Counted from the stretch's first letter, positions 15,734 through 25,015 are shown. The stretch is DNA of 41,771 bases from Chlamydiota bacterium (GCA_013289325.1 JABDAE010000012.1:1-41771), one strand, 5' to 3'. The notes: generated by a model from the sequence alone, not told the origin. Translations and numbers: made by a program.

Positions 15734-16762
15734 ATGCAACAACAGATTCACACTCTTCAAAAACAATTCGATAGTGAACTCACTAAAGTCAGCCACATTG
15801 CAGATTTAGAAGCGATCAGACTCAAGTACCTTGGAAAAAAAGGGGCCATACAAGATTTGATGAAAGCTTTGCGAGATGTGCAAGGGGATGAGCGCGCAAC
15901 AGTTGGAAAGTGGATTAATGATTTAAAAACTCATGTCACAAGTATCACGGACTCACTTCATACATCGCTTGTAGAGAGAGAAGCTGCCGTAAGATTATCT
16001 CAAGAAGATATCGATGTGACATTACCCGGAAGAGTGCGCCACGTCGGATGTCGCCATATCGTGACTAAAATCTTAGATGAGATGTTAGATATCTTGATGG
16101 GAATGGGGTTTTCGGTTCAATATGGACCCGATATTGACTCAGATTATTATAATTTTGAAGCCCTTAATTTTGCTCCTGATCATCCGGCAAGAGATATGCA
16201 AGATACATTCTATGTCGGAGAAGATATGTTGCTGCGTACCCACACGAGCAATATACAGGCAAGGGTCATGGAGGCGTCAAAGCCCCCGATTCGCATTGCA
16301 GCGCCTGGAAAAGCGTATCGCAACGAGACCATTACTGCAAGATCGCATGTTTTTTTTCATCAGGTAGAAGTGTTTTATGTCGATAAAGGGGTAAACTTTG
16401 CCGACTGTCAAGCGACGATGAAAGATTTTTTAAGTAAATTATTCCATTCAAAAGTTGAAACGCGTTTTAGACCAAGTTATTTCCCCTTTGTTGAACCAGG
16501 GATGGAGGTCGACATCAATTGCATCAATTGCAATGGAAAAGGGTGCTCTCTTTGCAAACATACGGGGTGGCTTGAGATCGCGGGGGCCGGGATGGTGCAC
16601 CCAGCAGTGCTAAAAAATGGGGATATCGATCCTGAGATTTACTCCGGATTTGCGTGGGGGATGGGTGTTGAGCGTTTAATTCTTTTAAAGCACGGTGTAA
16701 AAGATATTCGCCTCTTTACAGAAAATGACATGCGCTTTTTAAGGCAGTTTGCGCCGCTGTAA
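15734..16762 (+). CDS. pheS: Phenylalanyl-tRNA synthetase alpha subunit
   Basis: The 342-residue protein begins MQQQIHTLQKQFDSEL at the ATG at 15734; the frame opens further upstream (GTG 15692), but that part is not family-like. It has the N-terminal coiled coil, class II motif 2 (HTSNIQARVME, YRNETITARSHVFFHQVE), the FRPSYFPFVEPGMEVDI stretch, CINCNGKGCSLCKHTGW and motif 3 (AWGMGVERLILLKHGVKDIR). It charges tRNA-Phe with PheT. pheT does not follow, as is usual in chlamydiae as far as I know. The next gene starts on its stop codon (TAATG). Confidence 0.97.
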   Translation: MQQQIHTLQKQFDSELTKVSHIADLEAIRLKYLGKKGAIQDLMKALRDVQGDERATVGKWINDLKTHVTSITDSLHTSLVEREAAVRLSQEDIDVTLPGRVRHVGCRHIVTKILDEMLDILMGMGFSVQYGPDIDSDYYNFEALNFAPDHPARDMQDTFYVGEDMLLRTHTSNIQARVMEASKPPIRIAAPGKAYRNETITARSHVFFHQVEVFYVDKGVNFADCQATMKDFLSKLFHSKVETRFRPSYFPFVEPGMEVDINCINCNGKGCSLCKHTGWLEIAGAGMVHPAVLKNGDIDPEIYSGFAWGMGVERLILLKHGVKDIRLFTENDMRFLRQFAPL

Positions 16763-17637
16763 TGAGTGCAAAGTGGAGAGTCACTCAAGAAGAATCGGGG
16801 AGTAACCTTTCTAATTTTTTACAAGCTAAGCTCAATCATCTGACAGCGCGCAGCGTTAAACGCTCTTTAGAGGCTGGGATGTGCCGCTTAAACGGCCAAG
16901 TGGAGCGCTTTCGTTCCCGTTTGGTCGGTTTTGGAGACGTCGTTGAATTTTCTTGCGACTCTTCGATAGTGTTAGAAAAGTCTAATGAAGATCCTTTTCT
17001 TTATGTCGACCAAAATCTCATCGCCTATAATAAACCATCAGGTGTGAGTTCTGAAGATCCAGTTTTATTATCTAGAGTGAAGAAAAGAGCAAAAGAGGCA
17101 ATCCTTTTACATCGGCTAGATAAAGATACAACGGGTGTGTTACTCTTTGCTTGCAACGATCCGGCTGCCCAAGCATTTTTCGACCTCTTTAAAAAGCGCC
17201 TCATTGAAAAGACTTACCTTGCGATTGTCGATGGTGCTCCAAAGGAGGAGTCTGGAGTTATTGAAAACTATTTGGGAAAACTTCACTCGTATCAAGGGGG
17301 AGTGATATGGGGAGCAACATCAAAAGAAAAAGGGCTTCTCGCTATCACTTCGTGGAAAAAAATAGCGACAAATAAGAGTGGACAAAGCCTTTTGCAGTGT
17401 AATCCACAAACGGGAAGGACCCATCAGATTAGGGTGCATTTAAGTGAGATGGGGCATAAGGTTTTAGGCGATCCCGTATATGGAAGAGACCTTAAAAATC
17501 GATACCGCCCAATGCGAACTATGTTGCATGCGCAAAAAGTTTCTTTTATACATCCCTTAACAGAGGAAGCTGTTTTAATAGAAGCTCCATTGCCAAAAGA
17601 TTTTCAAGAGAGCTGTAAATTGCTGTTTAATTTATGA
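16762..17637 (+). CDS. RluA-family pseudouridine synthase with S4 domain
   Basis: The 291-residue protein has an N-terminal S4 RNA-binding domain (residues about 15-75, SVKRSLEAGMCRLNGQ) and a catalytic RluA domain. The domain includes the catalytic-Asp loop HRLDKDTTGVLLFA and the later PQTGRTHQIRVHLSEMGH with GDPVYG. It isomerises uridines in rRNA or tRNA; which sites cannot be told. It overlaps pheS by one base and overlaps the next gene by 4 bases. Confidence 0.92.
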   Translation: MSAKWRVTQEESGSNLSNFLQAKLNHLTARSVKRSLEAGMCRLNGQVERFRSRLVGFGDVVEFSCDSSIVLEKSNEDPFLYVDQNLIAYNKPSGVSSEDPVLLSRVKKRAKEAILLHRLDKDTTGVLLFACNDPAAQAFFDLFKKRLIEKTYLAIVDGAPKEESGVIENYLGKLHSYQGGVIWGATSKEKGLLAITSWKKIATNKSGQSLLQCNPQTGRTHQIRVHLSEMGHKVLGDPVYGRDLKNRYRPMRTMLHAQKVSFIHPLTEEAVLIEAPLPKDFQESCKLLFNL

Positions 17638-18695
17638 AAAAAATATTAATTGTCAAAACATCATCTCTTGGCGATATCATCCATTGCTATGATGTCTTAA
17701 GGTATATACGCACTTTATATCCAGATGTTCAAATCGATTGGGTGGTGGAGGAAAGAAATGCAGAGCTTATTGCTAATCACCCATGGGTCAATAGAGCTAT
17801 TTTAATTTCTACTTCTAAGTGGCGTAAGTCTCCATTTTCAAAAAAGACCCATCTAGAGATCAAAGAGGCAAGAAAACAGCTGAGGCAAGAGAATTATGAT
17901 GTGGCATTTGATTTACAGGGAAATATCAAATCAGGTCTTATACTTTCACAAGTCAGAAGTACGCATAAAGTAGGTTTTGGGTTTAAGACAGTACCTGAGT
18001 GGCCTAATCTCTTCTTTACTAAGTTTAGATTCAATCCCCCAAAAGGGCAAAATATTAAAGAGGATTATTTATCAATTGTTAGATCCTATTTTAGCGAAAT
18101 ACCTCAAAAAAAGAGCAATGAGCAAGTGCTGTTGAAAATTTCTTCTGAGGAGCAGCTTAAGGTTAACAATATTTTAGAGCAGTCCACAGCTACAACTAAA
18201 GTGATGGTATGTCCTGGATCAATATGGCCTAATAAGCAATTGCCACTAGATGTCCTTTTAAATTTTCTTAAACTAATGAAAAAAGAGAAGCCTTTGCAAT
18301 TTTTCCAATTTTTCTTTGTGTGGGGATCGCAAAAGGAGCTTGAAATGGCAAGACAGTTAAGGGAGAGTTTTACAGATTCAGTTTTAGTGGATAAGATGCA
18401 GCTATCTTCGCTTCAAAATTTGATGATTGGGTGCGATCTTGTCATTGCGATGGATTCGCTTCCGCTGCACCTTGCAGGAACAACCAATACGCCGACATAT
18501 AGCGTCTTTGGCGCTTCATCGGCATTAAAGTATAAGCCCGAAGGAAAAAGACATTTGGCCTTGCAAGGCACATGCCCATATGGGGTCACATTTGAAAAAC
18601 GTTGCCCTCGCTTAAGAACATGTGCAACAGGGGCATGCATTCGCGCTTTGACAGCGGAAGAGATTTATGCGCATTTTAAGAATAGATCTCTTTAA
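17634..18695 (+). CDS. LPS heptosyltransferase, glycosyltransferase family 9
   Basis: The 353-residue protein starts MKKILIVKTSSLGDIIH, the GT9/WaaC-type N-terminus. The donor-site region VCPGSIWPNKQLP and the C-terminal MDSLPLHLAGTTNTPTYSVFGAS are also present. These enzymes add ADP-heptose to the LPS inner core. Classical Chlamydiaceae carry only Kdo in their core, so this supports an environmental chlamydia with heptose-containing LPS; WaaC- versus WaaF-type is uncertain. The CPYGV...CPRLRTCATGAC tail is cysteine-rich. It overlaps the pseudouridine synthase gene by 4 bases (ATGA). Confidence 0.88.
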   Translation: MKKILIVKTSSLGDIIHCYDVLRYIRTLYPDVQIDWVVEERNAELIANHPWVNRAILISTSKWRKSPFSKKTHLEIKEARKQLRQENYDVAFDLQGNIKSGLILSQVRSTHKVGFGFKTVPEWPNLFFTKFRFNPPKGQNIKEDYLSIVRSYFSEIPQKKSNEQVLLKISSEEQLKVNNILEQSTATTKVMVCPGSIWPNKQLPLDVLLNFLKLMKKEKPLQFFQFFFVWGSQKELEMARQLRESFTDSVLVDKMQLSSLQNLMIGCDLVIAMDSLPLHLAGTTNTPTYSVFGASSALKYKPEGKRHLALQGTCPYGVTFEKRCPRLRTCATGACIRALTAEEIYAHFKNRSL

Positions 18696-18704
18696 TATTG
18701 GTAG

Positions 18705-20000
18705 TTAAGTCATTGTGCCGGAATCACGTCGCTTCTCCTTGCTCTTTGGGCTTGAGAGTAATGAAGGGATATCGGGGTTTGACACTATAAGTGAGGGCTT
18801 TCGTTTAACTTTGGAACTTTTTGTTTCTGCATCAAACGTGTTGGAAAAGCTTGTTCTTTCGGGGGGAGTTTTGTCAATATCGGGAAAGGAGGGAAGCGCT
18901 TTTTTAAACTCCCGAAAATACTCTTGTTGTTTTGTTTTATCTTTAGTGGCTAGAATCTGATCCCAAGTGATTTGAACGCAGGCATAGAGCGTTTTTTTTG
19001 TGCCGTCTGGCAGTCTTTTGTTTTTGATAAACTCTTCTGTGATATAAGTAAGAGTTTGAAGAAGGGTGTCTGAGACCTCTTTTGTAGCAGCAAGCGTACT
19101 TACAAAGTCAAGGACCTGCGCTATTTCTGGAAGCATCTTTTTTTCTTTACAATAAGAAAAAATAGTTGGAATATTTTCGTAACGTTTTATTTCTCTTGAA
19201 CAAGCGATGAGGGCTGAAAGAAGAGATGGAATATCAATGGGCTTTTTTTGATCTTCTTCTTTTGGCATTTCAAAGATAAATCTAAACTGTTTCCATAGAG
19301 GTTCCCATTCTCCAGACTTTTGTGCATGGAGTAAATAAAAGTCAAACATCGCTGTATGGCAATCTATTGGAAGGGCAGTATTTTTTTCTAATAATTCTGG
19401 ATAGTACCTAAGGGCTTTATCGCCTCTTTTTTCCATGCAACGATATAATAATCTCACTTGTAGAGGAAGAATTGCATCACCCGCTAATTCCATACGCGTT
19501 AAAGTGCTTTTTGCCTCATCTAGAGCCGCTACTTTTAAGAAGTAGTTAAACACTTTTCCCCCTTGAGAAAGGATGCCAGATTTTGTTAACTGTTTAAAAT
19601 GCAACATCACTTTGGAGCAGCTTTCACTGTTGTCAGCTTTAATAGCGTCGTCAATTTCTCTTATATGGAGAGGATCATCTGATTCTTTCGTGTTGATAGC
19701 TCCCATATCGTGGGCAACAGAAGATCTTCGTTTTGCAAAAAATGTATCGTTAAAACGCTTAGTCATGGCGTTGAGTTTGTCTGCGTCGGTAGGTGGCAGG
19801 CCAGTTGGCAGGCCAGTACAAGGGTTTAGCGAAAGAGTGGTGCAAGCTCTTGAGAAACTAGCACTTCTTGGGGCTGCTAGCGCAGTATTTGAAACCCGCT
19901 CTGTTTTTCCAACAGCTGCAGCAGTTTGAGGTCTTCTTAAATTAGAAGTCGTTGTTTGTCCGGATAAACTAGGTCCCATTCTTGATGCTTCCGCTGCCAT
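18705..20000 (-). CDS. Uncharacterised helical protein
   Basis: I do not recognise this 431-residue protein. Residues 1-100 are low-complexity and rich in Ser, Thr, Ala and Arg, with a short GLPTGLP duplication. Residues about 110-360 are predicted all-helical with paired-helix units resembling PPR/TPR-like solenoids (VFNYFLKVAALDEAKSTLTRM, HTAMFDFYLLHA). The C-terminus is Ser/Lys-rich. There is no signal peptide or membrane segment. A disordered N-terminus plus a helical solenoid would fit a type III effector, but that is a guess. It is convergent with the heptosyltransferase gene, with a 9-base gap. Confidence 0.75.
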   Translation of the reverse strand: MAAEASRMGPSLSGQTTTSNLRRPQTAAAVGKTERVSNTALAAPRSASFSRACTTLSLNPCTGLPTGLPPTDADKLNAMTKRFNDTFFAKRRSSVAHDMGAINTKESDDPLHIREIDDAIKADNSESCSKVMLHFKQLTKSGILSQGGKVFNYFLKVAALDEAKSTLTRMELAGDAILPLQVRLLYRCMEKRGDKALRYYPELLEKNTALPIDCHTAMFDFYLLHAQKSGEWEPLWKQFRFIFEMPKEEDQKKPIDIPSLLSALIACSREIKRYENIPTIFSYCKEKKMLPEIAQVLDFVSTLAATKEVSDTLLQTLTYITEEFIKNKRLPDGTKKTLYACVQITWDQILATKDKTKQQEYFREFKKALPSFPDIDKTPPERTSFSNTFDAETKSSKVKRKPSLIVSNPDIPSLLSSPKSKEKRRDSGTMT

Positions 20001-20161
20001 TTTTTTCTCTTTAAAAAAATATTTAGTATCTATGCCTATAAAACATTAGTCCTTTTATTTTGTCAAAGATTATGACGGCAAAACTTCATAAGCCTGCTTT
20101 CGTCGCGAACAAAGAAGAAATATCATGAACCTAATTAGCCGTTTTGAGTATAAAAGCGTAT

Positions 20162-20509
20162 ATGAAGTATGAATCAAAAAATCAACATATTGCCCCATTC
20201 CCTATTTTCGCTTTGCGAGTACTTCGAAATTTAGGAGCGGGACTTTTCGTGATCGCTCTTGCCCTTGTAATTGGGATGTGGGGATATCATCATTTTGAGG
20301 ACTTGTCTTGGTTGGATGCATATGTCAACGCATCCATGATTTTATCTGGTATGGGACCTTTGCATGAATTAAAGACTGATGGCGGAAAATTGTTTGCCGG
20401 CTCATATGCGCTTTTTAGCGGTCTCATCTTTCTAATTTTTATGGGAATTGTTTTTACGCCCATTTTTCATCGATTTCTCCATCAATTTCATTTTAAGAAT
20501 GATAAATAA
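20162..20509 (+). CDS. Small two-helix membrane protein
   Basis: The 115-residue protein (ATG at 20162; a TTG six codons earlier is possible) has two hydrophobic segments, about residues 21-43 and 78-100. Between them lies a conserved-looking loop, NASMILSGMGP...TDGGKLFAGSYALFSG. The loop plus second helix is loosely reminiscent of two-helix ion-channel pores, but no selectivity filter such as TVGYG is seen. The function is unknown. Confidence 0.7.
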   Translation: MKYESKNQHIAPFPIFALRVLRNLGAGLFVIALALVIGMWGYHHFEDLSWLDAYVNASMILSGMGPLHELKTDGGKLFAGSYALFSGLIFLIFMGIVFTPIFHRFLHQFHFKNDK

Positions 20510-20635
20510 GCTTTCTCGTTGAGGTGGCCAGGCATATAATAGACTTCTTCATGCGGAATACGGCAGTTGAACTGCTCCATAAAAGCGGAAACTCCCTGGG
20601 TGTATAGGAAGTAGCTTGGGAATATGGGATCGATT

Positions 20636-20803
20636 TCAGATGATATTTTTTTCAGCCCAAGATCGGACTGTTTTCATTATTTCTTCTGCTTCACTTAAAG
20701 AAATAAGATGGATTTCTTCCTCATCGTATCTGACAGTCACAGCGTATGGATTTAATTTTGATAGAGTTTCAACTTTAAAAGGAAGTGTAAGAGGCATTTT
20801 CAT
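20636..20803 (-). pseudogene. C-terminal remnant of a HEPN-domain protein
   Basis: A 55-codon frame starts at 20803, overlapping the end of the MNT gene by 29 bases. It reads LNPYAVTVRYDEEE and ISLSEAEEIMKTVRSWAEK, which matches the C-terminal end of HEPN proteins (Y-A-V-x-x-R-Y). The N-terminal helices with the R-x4-6-H RNase motif are absent. MNT and HEPN genes usually form adjacent antitoxin-toxin pairs, so a deletion has probably removed the toxin core. Beyond its stop, another open stretch (minus strand, about 20509-20635, containing VYYMPGHLNEKAYLSFLK) looks like a tail of an unrelated protein. Confidence 0.6.
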
Positions 20804-21104
20804 ATAGAATTTTCCCTTCTTTCAAAGCCCAGTAAAGAGTGGAGCCGCGCAAATGACTTAATTCATTAACATCATTTTCAGTATATACTAATATGTCTAC
20901 CCCTACACCGATATCTCCTATTGCATTTCTTATCTTAACCATCTCCAAGCCCTTGTTCGACATGTTTTTTTCAATTACAAGTAAATCAAGATCAGAGTCT
21001 TCATCGGCGTCATTGCGAGCATAAGAACCAAAGAGAACAATTTTTTTAGGATAATTACTACAAATATCTTCTGATGTCTGAAGACTATAGAAGGAGACCA
21101 GCAC
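20775..21104 (-). CDS. MNT-type nucleotidyltransferase
   Basis: The 109-residue protein carries the Pol-beta superfamily motif GSYARNDADEDSDLDLLV (residues about 26-43), with a third acidic position at VDILV. This is the MntA/MNT antitoxin type. MntA enzymes AMPylate and so neutralise HEPN RNase partners. Here only a HEPN remnant remains at the 3' side, so the pair seems broken. The start is an apparent GTG; a short leader fits the family. Confidence 0.82.
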   Translation of the reverse strand: MLVSFYSLQTSEDICSNYPKKIVLFGSYARNDADEDSDLDLLVIEKNMSNKGLEMVKIRNAIGDIGVGVDILVYTENDVNELSHLRGSTLYWALKEGKILYENASYTSF

Positions 21105-21126
21105 CCTGTTTTTTAGGTTTTAAATT

Positions 21127-21960
21127 TCAGAGGTGCTCATGAGCTATTTTGATCATATTCAAAGGTAAGCTGCAAGCTTGTCTAAAAGGAAGAAGAGAGC
21201 TTGGGGCGCCCGACCAGGCTTTTTCACTAAGGTGGCTGATCCGTATCCAAGGTTGATTTTCACCTGATGTGGCGTGGATGAAGCGATCTTTATCAAGAGA
21301 CATCCCGACATGGGTGATTTTGTCTTGCGAGCGCCCAAAAAAAATGAGATCGCAAGGGGCTAAATTGGAACATGGTACTTCCAAAAAGCGCGTATCGGTC
21401 ATTTGTTGAACGCTATCCCTTTGCAATTGGATGCCGAGGCGCTCATAAAGCATTTGGACAAAGCCTGAGCAATCAAAGCCAAAGCTCGACCTTCCACCCC
21501 ATGTGTAGGGAAGATTTAAGAAACGTAAACTAAAATCGATAAGTTCTTCTTTTGTGAAGAGCTTACCCTCAAATGACACATCGCCGCTTTGAATAAAACC
21601 TTTTTTGCCGCAAGGGAGTAAAACATTCAGCCAGCGGTCATTTTCCATCTCTTCCGCTTGCAGCTTTGTGCCATAGGGAAGGGTCATGAGAGGTCCATAT
21701 TCAGTGTCATCTATTTCATAAAGGTGCGCCATCAAACGGTTGACACATACATTATGAAGATATGTGTCCCTTGTAATGATCGCATTTGTGGGCACCCAGC
21801 CAAGATAGCCATCTGATGAGGCGATGTGATGCCAACCATTTAAAGTATCAAGGATAGCGATTTTTTCAGAGAGGATTGCTTGTGAAACAACTTTAGAGCT
21901 GACTTGTGGGTTTTCCCGCATGTTGACCACGGGATGAATGATGTAATGACTTGTTCCCAT
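21127..21960 (-). CDS. NlpC/P60 peptidase with N-terminal SH3-like domains
   Basis: The 277-residue protein has two SH3b-like segments (residues about 5-62 and 70-130; VVNMRENPQVSSKVV, GWHHIASSDGYLGWVP) and a C-terminal NlpC/P60 cysteine peptidase. The catalytic Cys164 is in FGFDCSGFVQ, the His in KITHVGMS and a third polar site in FIHATSG. The family cleaves D-Glu-mDAP bonds of peptidoglycan stem peptides. Chlamydial homologues act on the minimal division-septum peptidoglycan. No obvious signal peptide is present. Its start lies inside the end of the S9 peptidase gene, an overlap of 68 bases. Confidence 0.9.
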   Translation of the reverse strand: MGTSHYIIHPVVNMRENPQVSSKVVSQAILSEKIAILDTLNGWHHIASSDGYLGWVPTNAIITRDTYLHNVCVNRLMAHLYEIDDTEYGPLMTLPYGTKLQAEEMENDRWLNVLLPCGKKGFIQSGDVSFEGKLFTKEELIDFSLRFLNLPYTWGGRSSFGFDCSGFVQMLYERLGIQLQRDSVQQMTDTRFLEVPCSNLAPCDLIFFGRSQDKITHVGMSLDKDRFIHATSGENQPWIRISHLSEKAWSGAPSSLLPFRQACSLPLNMIKIAHEHL

Positions 21961-23818
21961 ATAACACCTCTTGATAAAATGCCGTCTCTTTTTTTAATGA
22001 ATCGATATTGTTGGCTGGCAGCCTAAAGCCATGCGCCTCATCGGGATAAAGATGAAGCTCTGTTTTGACACGCAGTTTTTTTAAAGCATCAAAAATCATC
22101 ACCGACTGATTTTTGGGTACAATGGGATCTTTTTCTCCTTGAAAAATGATGAGCGGCTTATTTAGCTTGTCCACTTGATGGATAGGTGATCTTGCTAGAT
22201 AGCGCGTTTTTTCTTGCGGGTAGAGGCCAATGAGTTGATCTAGATAGTGGAGCTCAAACTTATGGGTGTCTTTGGCAAGGGCGATTAAATCTGTGACTCC
22301 ATAGTAATCAGCTCCACAGGCAAAGGTTGAGTCATGTGCTAACGCTAAAAGAGTTGTAAAGCCACCGGAGCTCCCTCCTCTAATGCAGAGTTTTTTTGGA
22401 TCGACAAGGCCCTTTTTAGCGAGATATAACGCCCCGTTGATGCAGTCTTGCACATCGGCAATCCCCCAGTTAAATTTCAAAAGATCGCGATACTTTCTCC
22501 CATACCCAGTGCTACCTCTATAATTGACGTCAAGGACTGCAAAGCCTCTACTTGTGAAATACTGCACCTTAGGCTGCAACATGGGTTTTGCTTGTGCAGT
22601 GGGCCCGCCGTGAATCATGACAAGTAAAGGGGGGAGTTCATTATCAAGCCCTTTATAGTTTGGGTTTTTTGGAGGGTAAAAATTTCCAAAGGCCGTGCTA
22701 TCGACACTTGGGAATGCAATGTGCTCTTTTTTGCTGATGAATTCTTTGGCAATACTTGGGGCTTGCTCGTACAATACACGCACATTGTTATGGGGCCCAA
22801 GTTCTACAATGGCGTCGGGGGCATCTGCGTATGATTCGACATACTGGATCCCATTTTTGCTTTTAGTAAGGTATTGCATGTAGACAGATGGCCTTGGAAT
22901 CCTTTGCCAAGCAAGCGTTTTTGTATTGAGAGAGGCAAGGTGCCAAGATCCTTCTTTATTATAGGTAAAATAAATTTCATCGCCAAAAAATGCATAGGCC
23001 GATTTACCAAAGACCCAAAGGGGCTCACCTACTTCAGCTTCCATTGGGCAAATATTAGTAATTTTATTTTCGATAATTCGATGCAAATTCCAAAAGCCCT
23101 TATCCCGATCTGAAATAAAATAAAGGTGGCCCTCTTTAGACCACTCTGGCTGCAAAATAGATTCATCAGGACCAGTTGGGATTTCGCAGGTTTTTTGCAA
23201 TGTGCCTTCTGTTGAAATCTCTGCCACCCAAAGACTTGTCTTATCCCATGGCATGTGGGGGTGGTTCCACGTGAGATAGGCAATTTTTTTTCCATCCGGT
23301 GAAATGGAGGGAGAGGCATAAAAATCGGCTCCCTTCGCCAGAGGGCGAAAGACTCCCGTTTTAATATCGATGAGCGCTAAGAAATTTTCTGTGGGAGCCC
23401 CTTCAATTTTTTTTTCGGCAATGGCGATAATGCCGTGGGAGCATACCCTTAAGTCGGCAAAACGGACTTTTGCCGAATCTTCTATTGTTATTCTCCTTGG
23501 AGCCTTATCCGGAATCAATTCGTAGATGGCAGAATCGATGGCATTAGAAGCATAGACTTTATTCCCATCGACTGTAAAAGCCCCCCCTCCATATTCATGG
23601 ACGAAGGTTTTAACACTAAAGTCTTCATTTGTGATATCTTCTATTTTCCCCGAGGAATCTCTTTTGACTAAGGTGTTTTTTCCCTTATTTTGAGGGCGCG
23701 ATTCGACCCAATAGGATGCGCCATCGCTTGTCGCAGTGAATCCAGAGATTGTCGATGATACACTTGCGATGTGTTCTGCTGTAATTGGGGAATCCCATAG
23801 GCCATATGGCGCGTGCAT
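21893..23818 (-). CDS. S9 family (prolyl oligopeptidase-type) peptidase
   Basis: The 641-residue protein has an N-terminal beta-propeller (residues about 1-370; SISPDGKKIAYLTWN, QPEWSKEGHLYFIS) and a C-terminal alpha/beta-hydrolase domain. The nucleophile lies in RGGSSGGFTTL, the acid in GEKDPIVP and the His in YPDEAHGF, so the triad is complete. It resembles acylaminoacyl/dipeptidyl peptidases. No signal peptide is seen, so it is probably cytoplasmic peptide turnover. The ATG overlaps the TolC-like stop (TAATG), and its end overlaps the NlpC gene. All three are leftward and likely one operon. Confidence 0.92.
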   Translation of the reverse strand: MHAPYGLWDSPITAEHIASVSSTISGFTATSDGASYWVESRPQNKGKNTLVKRDSSGKIEDITNEDFSVKTFVHEYGGGAFTVDGNKVYASNAIDSAIYELIPDKAPRRITIEDSAKVRFADLRVCSHGIIAIAEKKIEGAPTENFLALIDIKTGVFRPLAKGADFYASPSISPDGKKIAYLTWNHPHMPWDKTSLWVAEISTEGTLQKTCEIPTGPDESILQPEWSKEGHLYFISDRDKGFWNLHRIIENKITNICPMEAEVGEPLWVFGKSAYAFFGDEIYFTYNKEGSWHLASLNTKTLAWQRIPRPSVYMQYLTKSKNGIQYVESYADAPDAIVELGPHNNVRVLYEQAPSIAKEFISKKEHIAFPSVDSTAFGNFYPPKNPNYKGLDNELPPLLVMIHGGPTAQAKPMLQPKVQYFTSRGFAVLDVNYRGSTGYGRKYRDLLKFNWGIADVQDCINGALYLAKKGLVDPKKLCIRGGSSGGFTTLLALAHDSTFACGADYYGVTDLIALAKDTHKFELHYLDQLIGLYPQEKTRYLARSPIHQVDKLNKPLIIFQGEKDPIVPKNQSVMIFDALKKLRVKTELHLYPDEAHGFRLPANNIDSLKKETAFYQEVLYGNKSLHHSSRGQHAGKPTSQL

Positions 23819-24999
23819 TATAATTCAGTTACTTTATGATGGTAATCTTTTGCTGCATCGATCAGCTGCCCTTTTGTGTTTAAAAGGGACGCTTCAGCGT
23901 CGAGTAAATCGAGGTAGTCCATTTTTTTCTCATCATGGGCAGCTTTTGCAAGATCATACGCCTCTTTTGCAAGCGGCATGAGATGATCTCTTACAAAGAC
24001 AAATTGCTCATATGCAAAAAGGGATTCTTTAAAATGGAGCTCAGCTAAAATTTTTTTCCCTTTTTCAAGTTGCTCTTGTCCAAAAAATGCTGCGTTATAA
24101 TCGCAAATTGCGCGCTGAACGCCTCCTTGATTGCGATTAAAGATGGGAAGGGGCATGGAAAATCCAGCGTTAAAGGCCGCATCTTGAGTAAATTTTTGGG
24201 TTGTGACGCCAACTTGGACATTTACGTCTGGGATTTGCGCAGCTTTTTCGGTTTGCCAGGCCCACCAACTTGCTATAAGTTTAGCTCTTCCTAAATTCAC
24301 CTCGGGATTTTCGGCAATCGATGTGGGGAAAGAGGGCGATTTTGCTTCAAAAAGATCAAAATCGATTCCGTCAAAATCTTTAGACTCTAGCCTTGTAAAA
24401 AGGGTGTTTTTTGCTTTTTTAAGCTCTTGCTCGCGTTTAAGGCGTTGCAAATAGGTGCTTTGACAGGCGAGTTGCTTTTTCTTTATTTCGAGTGGTGAGG
24501 TTTTTTCAGCCGGCAGTGTTTTTACATCACATTCGGCTTGTTTTTTTGCAATCTCATACAATTTTTCATCAATGAGCCAAGATTCTTGCAAAGCGGCTAT
24601 ATCGATGAAATCGTGTAAAAGTTCTTTTTTTAAATTGAGCTTTTGAGATTCAACGTCCCAATGGGCGATGATCTGATCAATGGCATTGCCATTAATTCTA
24701 ATCGATCTTTTTCCCCCAAGTTCAACTAATTGGGAAACAGTCACAGTGAGTTGATTTTCATCGTCCGCAATTGCATGGCCAATCGTACAAAGATTGACCG
24801 AGAGCGTTGGATTGGGTAGCGCACGTGCTTGCCATCCATTGGCAACGGACGCACTTATTTGGGCGTCTTTGATTTTAAAGTCCAGACAATTTGTGGTCGC
24901 AATTTCATAGGCATTATCAAATGTCAGAGTCTGACTTGCAATAGGTAATATAGGGAGCTGGGCAGCGATGCCCAGCAAGAGTAAAGACTTTATTTTCAT
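23818..24999 (-). CDS. TolC/CzcC-type outer-membrane efflux protein
   Basis: The 393-residue protein begins with a signal peptide (MKIKSLLLLGIAAQLPILPIAS). It then shows the duplicated coiled-coil layout of the OEP family: QARALPNPTLSVNL and QLVELGGKR in the first half, PEVNLGRAKL, GFSMPLPIFNRNQGG and YLDLLDAEASLL in the second. The VELGGKR and PIFNRNQG motifs are typical of CzcC/CusC-like tripartite-pump channels. No RND pump or periplasmic adaptor gene lies next to it. The barrel gene at 25016 is 16 bases upstream on the same strand. Confidence 0.88.
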   Translation of the reverse strand: MKIKSLLLLGIAAQLPILPIASQTLTFDNAYEIATTNCLDFKIKDAQISASVANGWQARALPNPTLSVNLCTIGHAIADDENQLTVTVSQLVELGGKRSIRINGNAIDQIIAHWDVESQKLNLKKELLHDFIDIAALQESWLIDEKLYEIAKKQAECDVKTLPAEKTSPLEIKKKQLACQSTYLQRLKREQELKKAKNTLFTRLESKDFDGIDFDLFEAKSPSFPTSIAENPEVNLGRAKLIASWWAWQTEKAAQIPDVNVQVGVTTQKFTQDAAFNAGFSMPLPIFNRNQGGVQRAICDYNAAFFGQEQLEKGKKILAELHFKESLFAYEQFVFVRDHLMPLAKEAYDLAKAAHDEKKMDYLDLLDAEASLLNTKGQLIDAAKDYHHKVTEL

Positions 25000-25015
25000 G
25001 AGAAACTGTAAAAGT

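Noticed and set aside
20162-20509. Potassium-channel pore call for the small membrane protein.
   Set aside because: No TVGYG-like filter; only a loose two-helix layout is shared.
20509-20635. Minus-strand open stretch containing VYYMPGHLNEKAYLSFLK.
   Set aside because: No start or wider context; possibly the tail of a deleted gene, but too short to call on its own.
23818-24999. Full RND efflux operon around the TolC-like gene.
   Set aside because: Neighbours are a peptidase and barrel proteins; no pump or adaptor gene is present in the window.
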